From the NCBI GenBank assembly GCA_030836605.1, contig JAUPMC010000054.1, positions 1-9,315 of the forward strand: a stretch of 9,315 bases of DNA, written 5' to 3'. The notes under the pieces are model-generated. The model searched no databases and was not told the origin of the DNA. It was given only the letters and a program-made list of their open reading frames with translations. This DNA comes from Thermoplasmatota archaeon (lineage in GTDB: Archaea > Thermoplasmatota > Thermoplasmata > UBA10834). Below, piece after piece: positions 1 through 5,756 of the stretch (position 1 is the stretch's first letter; every line of letters starts with the position of its first letter). The translations under genes and the position numbers were made by a program.

Positions 1-184
1 GTGCACCTCGTGCAACGGGGGGCTCGTCGAGGTGCCCAAGGAGCAGGCGAAGGAGTCGGTTCCCGAAGGCGCGTTCGCGGCGAACGACAAGTTCTGGAAG
101 TGCGCTGGCTGCGGCAAGGTGTACTGGCGTGGGTCTCACTGGCTGGGCATCATGGAGCGCCTGAAGAAGCTCAACCTCGCTTAG
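1..184 (+). CDS. Mut7-C family protein, C-terminal zinc ribbon (5' truncated)
   Basis: Only the last 60 residues are present, read in the frame starting at base 2, so the start lies outside the window. The fragment has a CTSC knuckle at its first residues and a CAGC knuckle about 40 residues later, followed by GKVYWRGSHW and a basic amphipathic tail. Two CxxC pairs before a YWxGSHW motif is the usual C-terminus of the Mut7-C family (PF01927), in which a PIN-like nuclease domain is followed by a zinc ribbon. The PIN-like part is not visible, so nuclease function is inferred from the family. Its TAG stop lies inside the 3' end of the convergent gene, overlapping by 14 bases. Confidence 0.8.
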   Translation, partial: CTSCNGGLVEVPKEQAKESVPEGAFAANDKFWKCAGCGKVYWRGSHWLGIMERLKKLNLA

Positions 185-1118
185 CCTCGATGCCGTGCAG
201 GTGCTCGCTGATTATCTTCCCGCTCGATGAGTTCACGATCATCGCGCCGCCCTTTCCCTCGACCGACCAGACAGGCAGGTAGACCAGCCCCTTCGGCTCG
301 ACGACCATCGGGTCCTTGTGGGGCTTCTTCCGCTCTATTATCTCCGAGTGGCCGAAGTCCTTGACCTGCTCAGTGAACGACCGGTACTCCTTCGTGATCG
401 CCTCTCTGGCGAGCTCGCCGGCCTTCTCCTGGTCGACCTTGGGCTCCCTGCGCGTGTGCTGGATGTCGATCGTGTCCACGAGCTCGAAGCCCCAGCGCCA
501 GGTCTCTATCTGCTCCGTGAGCGCGTTCACGGCGACGATGCCGGCCCTCTGCTTCCCGTCCTCGATGTTGAGCACATAGTGGAACAGGTAGTGCGGGACG
601 AGCTCCAGGTCGTACCTGTAGCCCTGGACCTCGTGCCTGGCGAGGTACTTCACGTCCTCCAGGGAGAAGTTCGGCTTGACGATCCTCTCGGACCTCTCCA
701 CGGCGCTCTCGACGATGACAGGTATGGACTGTTCGGGGGGCTCCGCCGGCCTCTGGGGCAGCTCGTCCGAGATGACCTCGTCGAGCAGGCTCTTCACGGC
801 CTCGCTCCCGAGCGACCGGAGTTGCAGGCTGCCTATCTCATGCTCGACGTCCTCCCTGTCCCAGTAATATATCCCCTGCTTCTGGAGGACCGTCTGGACG
901 CTCTCGTCGAGCTTGCCGATCGACGCGACTATCTTCCGGCCCTGGAAGTCCGACACGTTCCTGACGAAGTCCTGCACGTCGTCAGCGAGCATGTCACTGG
1001 CGACGAGGACCACCACGGACACGTCCTCCCGGGAGCCATACAGGTAGCCGTTCTTCTCAGCGACCTCGAAGTCCCTTGAACGAAGGATCTCCGTGAGATG
1101 GTCCTTGAGGGTGTTCAA
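171..1118 (-). CDS. Unknown protein: nuclease-fold-like N-terminus plus two PepSY-like repeats
   Basis: A 315-residue protein with no function I can name. Residues 1-100 read as alternating helix and strand (strand VSVVVLVA at 33-40, strand KIVASIGK, then YYWDREDVEHEIG), an order that recalls the restriction-endonuclease-like (Mrr/PD-(D/E)XK) fold. The expected (D/E)xK on the second strand is missing, so any such domain is probably inactive. A proline- and glutamate-rich linker follows. The C-terminal half has two similar units, one with a hydrophobic strand pair and GIVAVNALTEQI, the other with LPVWSVEGKGGAMIVNSSSGKI, which resemble PepSY-like folds. There is no signal peptide or membrane helix, so it is probably cytosolic. 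The start is TTG (revcomp of 1116-1118) because no upstream ATG is in frame and a TATA-like element lies about 36 bases upstream. Fold assignments are by eye. Confidence 0.75.
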   Translation of the reverse strand: MNTLKDHLTEILRSRDFEVAEKNGYLYGSREDVSVVVLVASDMLADDVQDFVRNVSDFQGRKIVASIGKLDESVQTVLQKQGIYYWDREDVEHEIGSLQLRSLGSEAVKSLLDEVISDELPQRPAEPPEQSIPVIVESAVERSERIVKPNFSLEDVKYLARHEVQGYRYDLELVPHYLFHYVLNIEDGKQRAGIVAVNALTEQIETWRWGFELVDTIDIQHTRREPKVDQEKAGELAREAITKEYRSFTEQVKDFGHSEIIERKKPHKDPMVVEPKGLVYLPVWSVEGKGGAMIVNSSSGKIISEHLHGIEAKRG

Positions 1119-1150
1119 TCGCTCGCCTGGACCGTGTAATGCGGAGACCC

Positions 1151-1159
1151 GATAAAAGG
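1151..1159 (-). promoter_or_regulatory. TATA box of the 315-residue unknown gene
   Basis: The minus strand reads CCTTTTATC, centred about 36 bases upstream of the TTG start. Transcription would begin near 1129 and give a leader of about 10 bases. The assignment rests on spacing and AT content in a GC-rich gap. Confidence 0.5.
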
Positions 1160-1265
1160 CTTCTCAAGGCGCTGGCCACTAGAAGGTTACTTACGCCCCT
1201 CGGGACGTTATCAGCCCTAGGCGGCCGCAGGGGGCCGCCGGACGGTGACCAGTCTGAGGTTGAGG

Positions 1266-1667
1266 ATGATAGGGCCGATCGCGTTGTTCGTCGCGGGGGC
1301 GGTCTGCGTCGCCGCGTCGGTGCTCTCGGGAGAGGCGGACGTCTCCCTGTTCCTCATATTCCCGGTCTTCAGCGGGTCCGGCGGGCTGTTCCTGCTCGGG
1401 GTCGTACTCATCGTCTTCAGCTTCGTCATCGGGCTCATGGCACTCATGATGGGGCAGTTCGAGCTGGCCGGCGCGGGGACATACCCTCAGCAAGAAGGGA
1501 CCGCCCCGGTCGACAAGAAGGACAGGACACGGTACGGGGGCGTGGTCCTAATCGGGCCTGTGCCGATAGCCTTCGGGTCCGATAAGGCCATGGCGCTCGC
1601 GATGATGGTGACCGGGATAGTGCTCGCGGTCGTGGCGCTGGCGCTCCTACTCCTTCTCGCCCTGTAG
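1266..1667 (+). CDS. TIGR00304/DUF131 family small membrane protein
   Basis: A 133-residue integral membrane protein of unknown function. Hydrophobic segments lie at about residues 2-20, 27-34 (short), 40-63 and 108-132. Between the last two is a polar loop ending in GGVVLIGPVPIAFGSDK (91-107), the hallmark of the archaeal TIGR00304 (DUF131) family, and the length fits. I place the start at ATG 1266 because GAGGT at 1256-1260 lies five bases upstream as a ribosome binding site. A GTG at 1245 would add seven residues and has no such site. It runs towards the guaAA side, and its last 21 bases overlap the end of the 70-residue minus-strand gene. It sits apart from the purine genes, so the neighbours give no hint of its job. 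Confidence 0.85.
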   Translation: MIGPIALFVAGAVCVAASVLSGEADVSLFLIFPVFSGSGGLFLLGVVLIVFSFVIGLMALMMGQFELAGAGTYPQQEGTAPVDKKDRTRYGGVVLIGPVPIAFGSDKAMALAMMVTGIVLAVVALALLLLLAL

Positions 1668-1859
1668 GCCCTCGGCGGCCTCCTCCAGCGTGACCTTCCG
1701 CTCGCCCGCGAGGTCCCGGAGGTCGCTCATGACCTGTATGTAGCGCGAGAAGTCCATGCCGCGCCTCCTCACCGTCCGGCCGACCGCGCGCTCGATGGTC
1801 TCGTCCCGGAGCCTCGTGCGGACAGCCTCCCGCACGATGGAGGCAGACTCTGGGTCCAT
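1647..1859 (-). CDS. Small charged helical protein of unknown function
   Basis: A 70-residue protein I do not recognise. It is rich in arginine and glutamate, has no cysteines or membrane segment, and should be mostly helical; the end reads VTLEEAAEGLQGEKE. The arginine-dense middle (residues 25-33, AVGRTVRRR) could touch nucleic acid, but that is a guess. Its ATG lies three bases after the guaAA stop, and AAGGAATGAG just upstream, inside the guaAA 3' end, can act as a ribosome binding site. That tight spacing argues for a real gene co-transcribed with guaAA. It overlaps the convergent DUF131 gene by 21 bases. A spurious ORF in GC-rich DNA remains possible. Confidence 0.6.
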   Translation of the reverse strand: MDPESASIVREAVRTRLRDETIERAVGRTVRRRGMDFSRYIQVMSDLRDLAGERKVTLEEAAEGLQGEKE

Positions 1860-1862
1860 CGC

Positions 1863-2438
1863 TCATTCCTTCTTATGCGCCTGGCACACGTCGATGAACG
1901 CCTGGAACATCTCGTAGCCGTTGTCCGTGTGCTCCACCTCTGGATGGAACTGCAGACCATACAACGGCTTCGTCTTGTGCTTCATGGCCTGGATGGCGCA
2001 GTTGTCTGAATGGGCCAAGGGGACGAAGTCCGGGGGCAGCTCTGTCACCTCGTCGTTGTGAGATTCCCACGCCACGATCGTCGGCGGCAGGCCCTTGAAC
2101 AGGTCGTCCTCGTCGTCTATGCTAACGAGTGTCTTGCCGAACTCCGGCACCTTGGACGGGCCAGCCTTGCCCCCGAGGTGCGCCGCCATGAACTGGTGGC
2201 CCGCGCATATCCCGATGACTGGTACCCCGGACTTGTCGATGTACTCCCCGCACTTCCCCATGGCCTCGGCGTTCAGGCCGACCCTCGGGGAGCCGCCCGA
2301 CAGGACGAGCCCGTCGGCCTTGATGTTCTCGAGGGGCGTGGTGTTAGGGACTATCTCCGACTCCGCCCCGAGGTCCCTGAGGACCCTCCACTCCCTGTGA
2401 GTCCATTGACCGCCGTTGTCTATGACCAAGACGCGCAT
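1863..2438 (-). CDS. guaAA: GMP synthase, glutamine amidotransferase subunit A
   Basis: A 191-residue class I glutamine amidotransferase, the separate subunit A of archaeal two-subunit GMP synthetase. It releases ammonia from glutamine and passes it to the ATP pyrophosphatase subunit, which aminates XMP to GMP. The catalytic triad is visible: Cys78 in GICAGHQ, and His165 and Glu167 in LQFHPEVEH. VLSGGSP (45-51) forms the oxyanion-strand region. The N-terminus MRVLVIDNGGQWTHRE is typical of the family, which fixes the start at 2438; an ORF extension to 2507 has no family likeness and would cross the TATA-like element at 2460-2467. Its partner guaAB lies 169 bases upstream on the same strand but outside the same tight operon. 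The small 70-residue gene follows three bases later. Confidence 0.95.
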   Translation of the reverse strand: MRVLVIDNGGQWTHREWRVLRDLGAESEIVPNTTPLENIKADGLVLSGGSPRVGLNAEAMGKCGEYIDKSGVPVIGICAGHQFMAAHLGGKAGPSKVPEFGKTLVSIDDEDDLFKGLPPTIVAWESHNDEVTELPPDFVPLAHSDNCAIQAMKHKTKPLYGLQFHPEVEHTDNGYEMFQAFIDVCQAHKKE

Positions 2439-2459
2439 GCTCCAGGGAACACCGGGGCC

Positions 2460-2467
2460 AATATTTA
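2460..2467 (-). promoter_or_regulatory. Proximal TATA box of guaAA
   Basis: The minus strand reads TAAATATT, centred about 26 bases upstream of the guaAA ATG. This predicts transcription starting at or next to the start codon, that is, a leaderless mRNA. There is no good ribosome binding site before the ATG, which agrees. Confidence 0.55.
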
Positions 2468-2550
2468 GCCTCTGCTGAGGGTCCACTGGGCCATGCCGCG
2501 GGGACATCGGGCCTCGGCTGGGCCAGACATTCGCTCAGAGGACTTGGGAC

Positions 2551-2558
2551 TATATAAG
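2551..2558. promoter_or_regulatory. Second TATA box in the guaAB-guaAA gap
   Basis: TATATAAG on the plus strand (CTTATATA on the minus) is the strongest TATA match in this gap and could work in either direction. On the minus strand it would start RNA near 2528, giving guaAA a leader of about 90 bases. On the plus strand it would start near 2580 and run antisense into the guaAB 3' end. Which is used cannot be told from sequence. Confidence 0.45.
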
Positions 2559-2607
2559 GAGGGTCAGATGCCCCTGGCGACGGTGAGGGACGCGCTCTCA
2601 GGAGGGG

Positions 2608-3555
2608 TCATTCCCACTCGATGGTCGCCGGGGGCTTGTCCGTGATGTCGTACACGACCCTGTTGACCTTCTCCTTCATCGTGTTCGTTATCCTCGTGGA
2701 TATCCTCTCGAGCACGTCGTGCGGTATCTTGGAGTACACGGCGGACATCGCGTCGACGGAGTCGACCGCCCTGACGGCTATCGTGAACCCGTAGGCCCTT
2801 ATGTCCCCCTGGACGCCGACGCTCCTCACGGGCAGCAGGACGGCGAAGTACTGCCACGGGAGCTTCATCTCGCCCGCCGCGGCGGCCTTCTCGATCTCGT
2901 CCTCGGTGACGGCGCAAGCCTCGCGCACGATGGCGACGGACTCCCTCGTGGGCTCGCCCATGACCCTTATCGCGAGCGCTGGCCCGGGGAAGGGCTGCTT
3001 CTCAGCGACCTCTATCTTGAGCGCGCGCGCGACCTTCCTGACCTCGTCCTTGTACAGGTCCCTCAGGGGCTCGACGAGCTTCAGGTGCATGTCCGCGGGC
3101 AGGCCGCCGACATTGTGGTGCGACTTGATCGTGTCCCTGAGGCCGCCGCCGCTCTCTATCCAGTCAGGGGCTATCGTGCCCTGGACCAGGTAGCCGGCGT
3201 CGAACTTCTTCGCCTCGCGCTCGAACACGCGTATGAACTTCTCCCCGATGACCTTCCTCTTCCTCTCGGGGTCCGTGACGCCCTTGAGGGCGTCGAAGTA
3301 CTCGTCGCTGGCGTCCACGACCATGTGGTTCACGCCGAGGCGCCCGAGCATCTTGTCGACGTTGGCCGTCTCCCCCTTCCTCATGAACCCGGTGTCGACG
3401 TATACCGCCAGGAGCCTGTCGCCTATCGCCCTGCTGACTATCGCCGCGCACACGGTGCTGTCGACGCCGCCGGAGGCGGCTATGATGGCCCGGCCCTCGA
3501 CCTCGTCCCTGACCTTCTTGACCTGCTGGTCGATGAACTTCTCAGCGTCGAACAT
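2608..3555 (-). CDS. guaAB: GMP synthase, ATP pyrophosphatase subunit B
   Basis: A 315-residue subunit B of archaeal two-subunit GMP synthetase. It adenylates XMP with ATP and replaces AMP with ammonia supplied by subunit A, giving GMP. The PP-loop SGGVDS is at residues 28-33. KQPFPGPALAIRVMGEPT is the conserved interdomain region, and the C-terminal dimerisation domain ends in the canonical PATIEWE. Length and ends match the family. The start is ATG at 3555, whose A is also the last base of the purE TGA stop (TGATG), with GAGGT just upstream. A TTG one codon earlier is less likely. The one-base overlap indicates translational coupling with purE, so XMP amination and an earlier purine step are made from one mRNA. 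Confidence 0.96.
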   Translation of the reverse strand: MFDAEKFIDQQVKKVRDEVEGRAIIAASGGVDSTVCAAIVSRAIGDRLLAVYVDTGFMRKGETANVDKMLGRLGVNHMVVDASDEYFDALKGVTDPERKRKVIGEKFIRVFEREAKKFDAGYLVQGTIAPDWIESGGGLRDTIKSHHNVGGLPADMHLKLVEPLRDLYKDEVRKVARALKIEVAEKQPFPGPALAIRVMGEPTRESVAIVREACAVTEDEIEKAAAAGEMKLPWQYFAVLLPVRSVGVQGDIRAYGFTIAVRAVDSVDAMSAVYSKIPHDVLERISTRITNTMKEKVNRVVYDITDKPPATIEWE

Positions 3556-4019
3556 CAAACCTCAACTTCCTTGGAGTCCTGCATGACCTTCTCTCTGAGC
3601 CTCTGACGGTACTCCGCCAGGGCCTTCCCGACCTTCGGGTCCTTGAGCGCCAGCATCTGGGCCGCGAGTATCGCGGCGTTCTCGCCCCTGTCCAGGCCGA
3701 CGCCCGCGACGGGTATGCCCGGGGGCATCTGCACGACCGACAGGATGGCGTCCAGGTTGAGCGCGCCGCTGACCGGGACGCCTATGACTGGCTTCATGGT
3801 CCTCGACGCGATCACGCCCGGGAGGGCGGCGGACAGGCCGGCGATGGCTATGAACACCTCGGCGTCCGCCTCGTGCACCAGCTTCTCGACCAGCTCGGGC
3901 GTCCTGTGGGCGCTGGCGATGCTGAGCCTGTACGGGATGCCGAGCTCCTTCAGCACCGAGACGGCCTTCTCGGCAACCTTCATGTCGCTCTTGCTGCCCA
4001 AAACAATCTGGACGCTCAT
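3555..4019 (-). CDS. purE: 5-(carboxyamino)imidazole ribonucleotide mutase / AIR carboxylase
   Basis: A 154-residue PurE protein of de novo purine synthesis, making 4-carboxy-5-aminoimidazole ribonucleotide (CAIR). GSKSD at 8-12 and SAHRTPE at 36-42 bind the phosphate and hold the catalytic histidine. GLSAALPG (61-68), SVVQMPPGIPVAGVG and DRGENAAILAAQ follow in the order seen in methanogen PurE. No purK is adjacent, so whether it uses N5-CAIR (class I) or AIR plus CO2 (class II) is open; the core motifs look class I-like but archaeal members without PurK are common. The ATG at 4019 follows a TATA-like element at about 29 bases, implying a very short leader. It is the first gene of a purE-guaAB operon. 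Confidence 0.94.
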   Translation of the reverse strand: MSVQIVLGSKSDMKVAEKAVSVLKELGIPYRLSIASAHRTPELVEKLVHEADAEVFIAIAGLSAALPGVIASRTMKPVIGVPVSGALNLDAILSVVQMPPGIPVAGVGLDRGENAAILAAQMLALKDPKVGKALAEYRQRLREKVMQDSKEVEV

Positions 4020-4042
4020 GTGAAAAGGTAGAAGAAAGGGCT

Positions 4043-4054
4043 GTAGTAAAAGGT
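4043..4054 (-). promoter_or_regulatory. Promoter of the purE-guaAB operon
   Basis: The minus strand reads ACCTTTTACTAC, with a TATA-like core about 29 bases upstream of the purE ATG. Transcription would start around 4022, almost leaderless. The 55-base gap to the preceding gene is AT-rich against its surroundings. Confidence 0.5.
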
Positions 4055-4074
4055 TTGCGTCTCTCTCGTCACCT

Positions 4075-4371
4075 TCAGGACTTCATGATGGCGACGAGGA
4101 ACACCCCGACAGCCGCGAGCGCGCCTATCAGGCCTGCCGCGATGTACAGGAACGCGTCCCATATGACCTTGCCCAGGTTGACATCGAAGATGTCGACCGA
4201 GTCGAGGCACAAGACGCCCCAGAGTATTCCGACGACGAGACCGATGACCAGCAGGACGACGCCTATCATCCGGCTCTTGCCGCTGCCGAAATAGGCGGTG
4301 AATACGCCCGCGAGCAGCATGAAGAGCCCGAATACCATCATCAGCACTGTTAGGAACTCAAGTAGCTCCAT
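4075..4371 (-). CDS. Three-helix membrane protein of unknown function
   Basis: A 98-residue membrane protein I do not recognise. Three hydrophobic helices lie at about residues 5-27, 35-55 and 70-95. A short basic loop (GKSR) separates the first two, and a loop with LDSVDIFDVNLGK the last two. There are no cysteine pairs or charged residues within the helices that suggest transport chemistry. GGTGA lies six bases before the ATG as a ribosome binding site. The stop of the RAM-domain gene is 36 bases upstream on the same strand, so the two may be co-transcribed, and this protein could be a membrane partner or target of that sensor. That link is inference from position only. Confidence 0.8.
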   Translation of the reverse strand: MELLEFLTVLMMVFGLFMLLAGVFTAYFGSGKSRMIGVVLLVIGLVVGILWGVLCLDSVDIFDVNLGKVIWDAFLYIAAGLIGALAAVGVFLVAIMKS

Positions 4372-4407
4372 TGTATTTCACCCACTTCCAGATACAGAGA
4401 TAGAGAC

Positions 4408-4641
4408 CTAGAACTTTATTCCCGTCAAGGTCTTGGTGTCGATGACGCCTGGGATCGAGCGAACCTTGTCGACAACGACCTGCCCGAGCAGGTTGAAGTC
4501 CTCCGCCTCGATCTTGGCAATCAAGTCATACTCTCCGAAGAGAGGGTGCAACTCCACCACTTCCTTGACCTTCAGGAGCTCGTTGTAGACCTCGTGCTCT
4601 TTCGCTGGCGCGGTACTTATCAGTATAAATCCCACGGCCAT
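4408..4641 (-). CDS. Stand-alone Lrp/AsnC effector-binding (RAM) domain protein
   Basis: A 77-residue protein matching only the effector-binding half (RAM, PF01037) of Lrp/AsnC regulators. It opens with a hydrophobic strand, GFILISTAP, followed by a helix (KEHEVYNELLKV), the family's FGEYDLIAKIEA turn at 35-46, a second helix, and a final strand, DTKTLTGIKF. The DNA-binding helix-turn-helix is missing, and the gap upstream has no room for one in frame. Such proteins form ring-like oligomers that bind amino acids; the ligand here is unknown. The ATG start has GGTGA six bases upstream. A TATA box at 4676-4683 gives it its own promoter. Missing the DNA-binding half is a known family variant, not a truncation. 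Confidence 0.9.
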   Translation of the reverse strand: MAVGFILISTAPAKEHEVYNELLKVKEVVELHPLFGEYDLIAKIEAEDFNLLGQVVVDKVRSIPGVIDTKTLTGIKF

Positions 4642-4672
4642 CTGTGCTCACCGGTGCAGTATAATGGGATGT

Positions 4673-4689
4673 CCTTTCATAAACCTTTC
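4673..4689 (-). promoter_or_regulatory. TATA box of the RAM gene flanked by a direct repeat
   Basis: The minus strand reads GAAAGGTTTATGAAAGG. TTTATG is TATA-like, centred about 38 bases before the ATG, for a start near 4654 and a leader of about 13 bases holding the GGTGA site. GAAAGG occurs on both sides at an 11-base period, about one helical turn, so it may also be an operator. Confidence 0.5.
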
Positions 4690-4746
4690 GGGTTTCCGTG
4701 AATGGAGCCAGATTTCCGGCTCAAAGGCGCCGTGGGCACATCCGCG

Positions 4747-5691
4747 TCACACGTGCTTCCTGCGCGCGGCGCGCCTCTGCACCATGTCCCAGCTGGGCAG
4801 GGCGCTCTGACCACCGACGCTCTCGACCACGAACGACGCCGTCGAGGCGCCTATCCAGGCGCATTCCTCGATCGGGAGCGACTTGGACAGGCCCGCGTAG
4901 AACCCCGCCCTGAAGCCGTCGCCCGCCCCGGTAGTGTCGACGACCTTGTCCGGCTGGATGCTGCCCACGAGCACATCGTCGTCCCCCGTCAGCACCCTGC
5001 TCCCGTGGCTGCCCATGGTGATCACGAGCATCTTCACGTACGACAGCAGCTCCGCGTCCTCCTCGATGTTCAGGTACGCCTTGGCCTTCTGCAGCTCCGA
5101 CGTGTTCACGAACAGGCCGTCGCAGTGCTCGAGCACCGCCTTGAAGGACTCCGGGGTGTAGACGTAGTGCAGCTCCTGCGCGGGGTCGAAGCAGACGGTC
5201 TTCTTCCTCGCCTTCGCCCTCTTCGCCACCTTGAGCATGTAAGACGGGCGCCCCGTGCCGATGTGGACGAACTTGGACGAGTCGGCCGTGTGCGTCCTGA
5301 CGGGCAGCCTCTCCTGCTCCAGGACCGCCCCCTGCTCGACGAAGCCTATCTGGTTGTGCTCGCCGTCCGATATCATGATGACGAACGGCGTCCTGGCGCC
5401 CTTCACCTTGACCAAGTCGGTCGTGTCGACCCCGCTGCCCCGGAGGGCGTCCATGAAGTCCTTCGGGAAGTCATCCCCGACATGGCTCGCGAGTGCGGTC
5501 GGGACGCCGATGGTCGACGCTATCCTCGCGACGTTCGCCCCGGTGCCCCCGAAGAGCTCCTTCCGGCCCTTCAGCTCGACACAGGTGTTCGGCTCGGGGA
5601 ACCGGTCGGATGAGTAGATCAGGTCCACGCAGGTATGGCCGTAGACGCCGAGGAAGTTGTTCTTACGCAAGTGTCGCTCCCCTATGCCCAT
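4747..5691 (-). CDS. PfkB family carbohydrate/nucleoside kinase
   Basis: A 314-residue PfkB (ribokinase) family kinase that phosphorylates a sugar or nucleoside with ATP. The substrate-binding signature FGGTGANVA is at 47-55, an NxxE-type motif (NTSE, 196-199) lies near the metal and phosphate site, and DTTGAGDGFRAGF (252-264) holds the anion hole and catalytic base Asp258. The start VYGHTCVDLIY resembles archaeal nucleoside or sugar kinases, but the substrate cannot be read from sequence. A TATA-like element 25 bases before ATG 5691 points to a leaderless start there. A TTG at 5670, eight codons in, has a GGGGAG site and would also agree with the family's N-terminus. It stands alone between the homocysteine hydrolase and the RAM gene. 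Confidence 0.93.
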   Translation of the reverse strand: MGIGERHLRKNNFLGVYGHTCVDLIYSSDRFPEPNTCVELKGRKELFGGTGANVARIASTIGVPTALASHVGDDFPKDFMDALRGSGVDTTDLVKVKGARTPFVIMISDGEHNQIGFVEQGAVLEQERLPVRTHTADSSKFVHIGTGRPSYMLKVAKRAKARKKTVCFDPAQELHYVYTPESFKAVLEHCDGLFVNTSELQKAKAYLNIEEDAELLSYVKMLVITMGSHGSRVLTGDDDVLVGSIQPDKVVDTTGAGDGFRAGFYAGLSKSLPIEECAWIGASTASFVVESVGGQSALPSWDMVQRRAARRKHV

Positions 5692-5710
5692 CCCGTATCG
5701 ACCCCGTCGT

Positions 5711-5720
5711 ACTTGAAAAG
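5711..5720 (-). promoter_or_regulatory. Promoter of the PfkB kinase gene
   Basis: The minus strand reads CTTTTCAAGT, centred about 25 bases before ATG 5691. This supports transcription starting at that ATG (leaderless) over the later TTG. Confidence 0.4.
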
Positions 5721-5756
5721 TCGGATTGCGGGGCCAGCGCCCCGCGTGTCGCGCGG

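Noticed and set aside
318..1079. 253-residue plus-strand open frame opposite the 315-residue gene
   Set aside because: It is an antisense shadow in GC-rich DNA, with low-complexity leucine/valine/arginine composition and no motif. The minus-strand reading has plausible domains and a promoter.
2439..2507. 23-residue N-terminal extension of guaAA
   Set aside because: It spans the TATA-like element at 2460-2467, and amidotransferase subunits begin at MRVLVIDN.
4681..4722. Two small inverted repeats (AAACC/GGTTT at 4681-4695 and GAGCC/GGCTC at 4705-4722) between the PfkB kinase and RAM genes
   Set aside because: Five-base stems of this kind are expected by chance, and no T run follows on the minus strand to support a terminator.
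4702..5613. 303-residue plus-strand open frame opposite the PfkB gene
   Set aside because: The minus strand carries a complete PfkB kinase with both signatures. The plus frame is rich in Arg, Val and Leu and resembles nothing.
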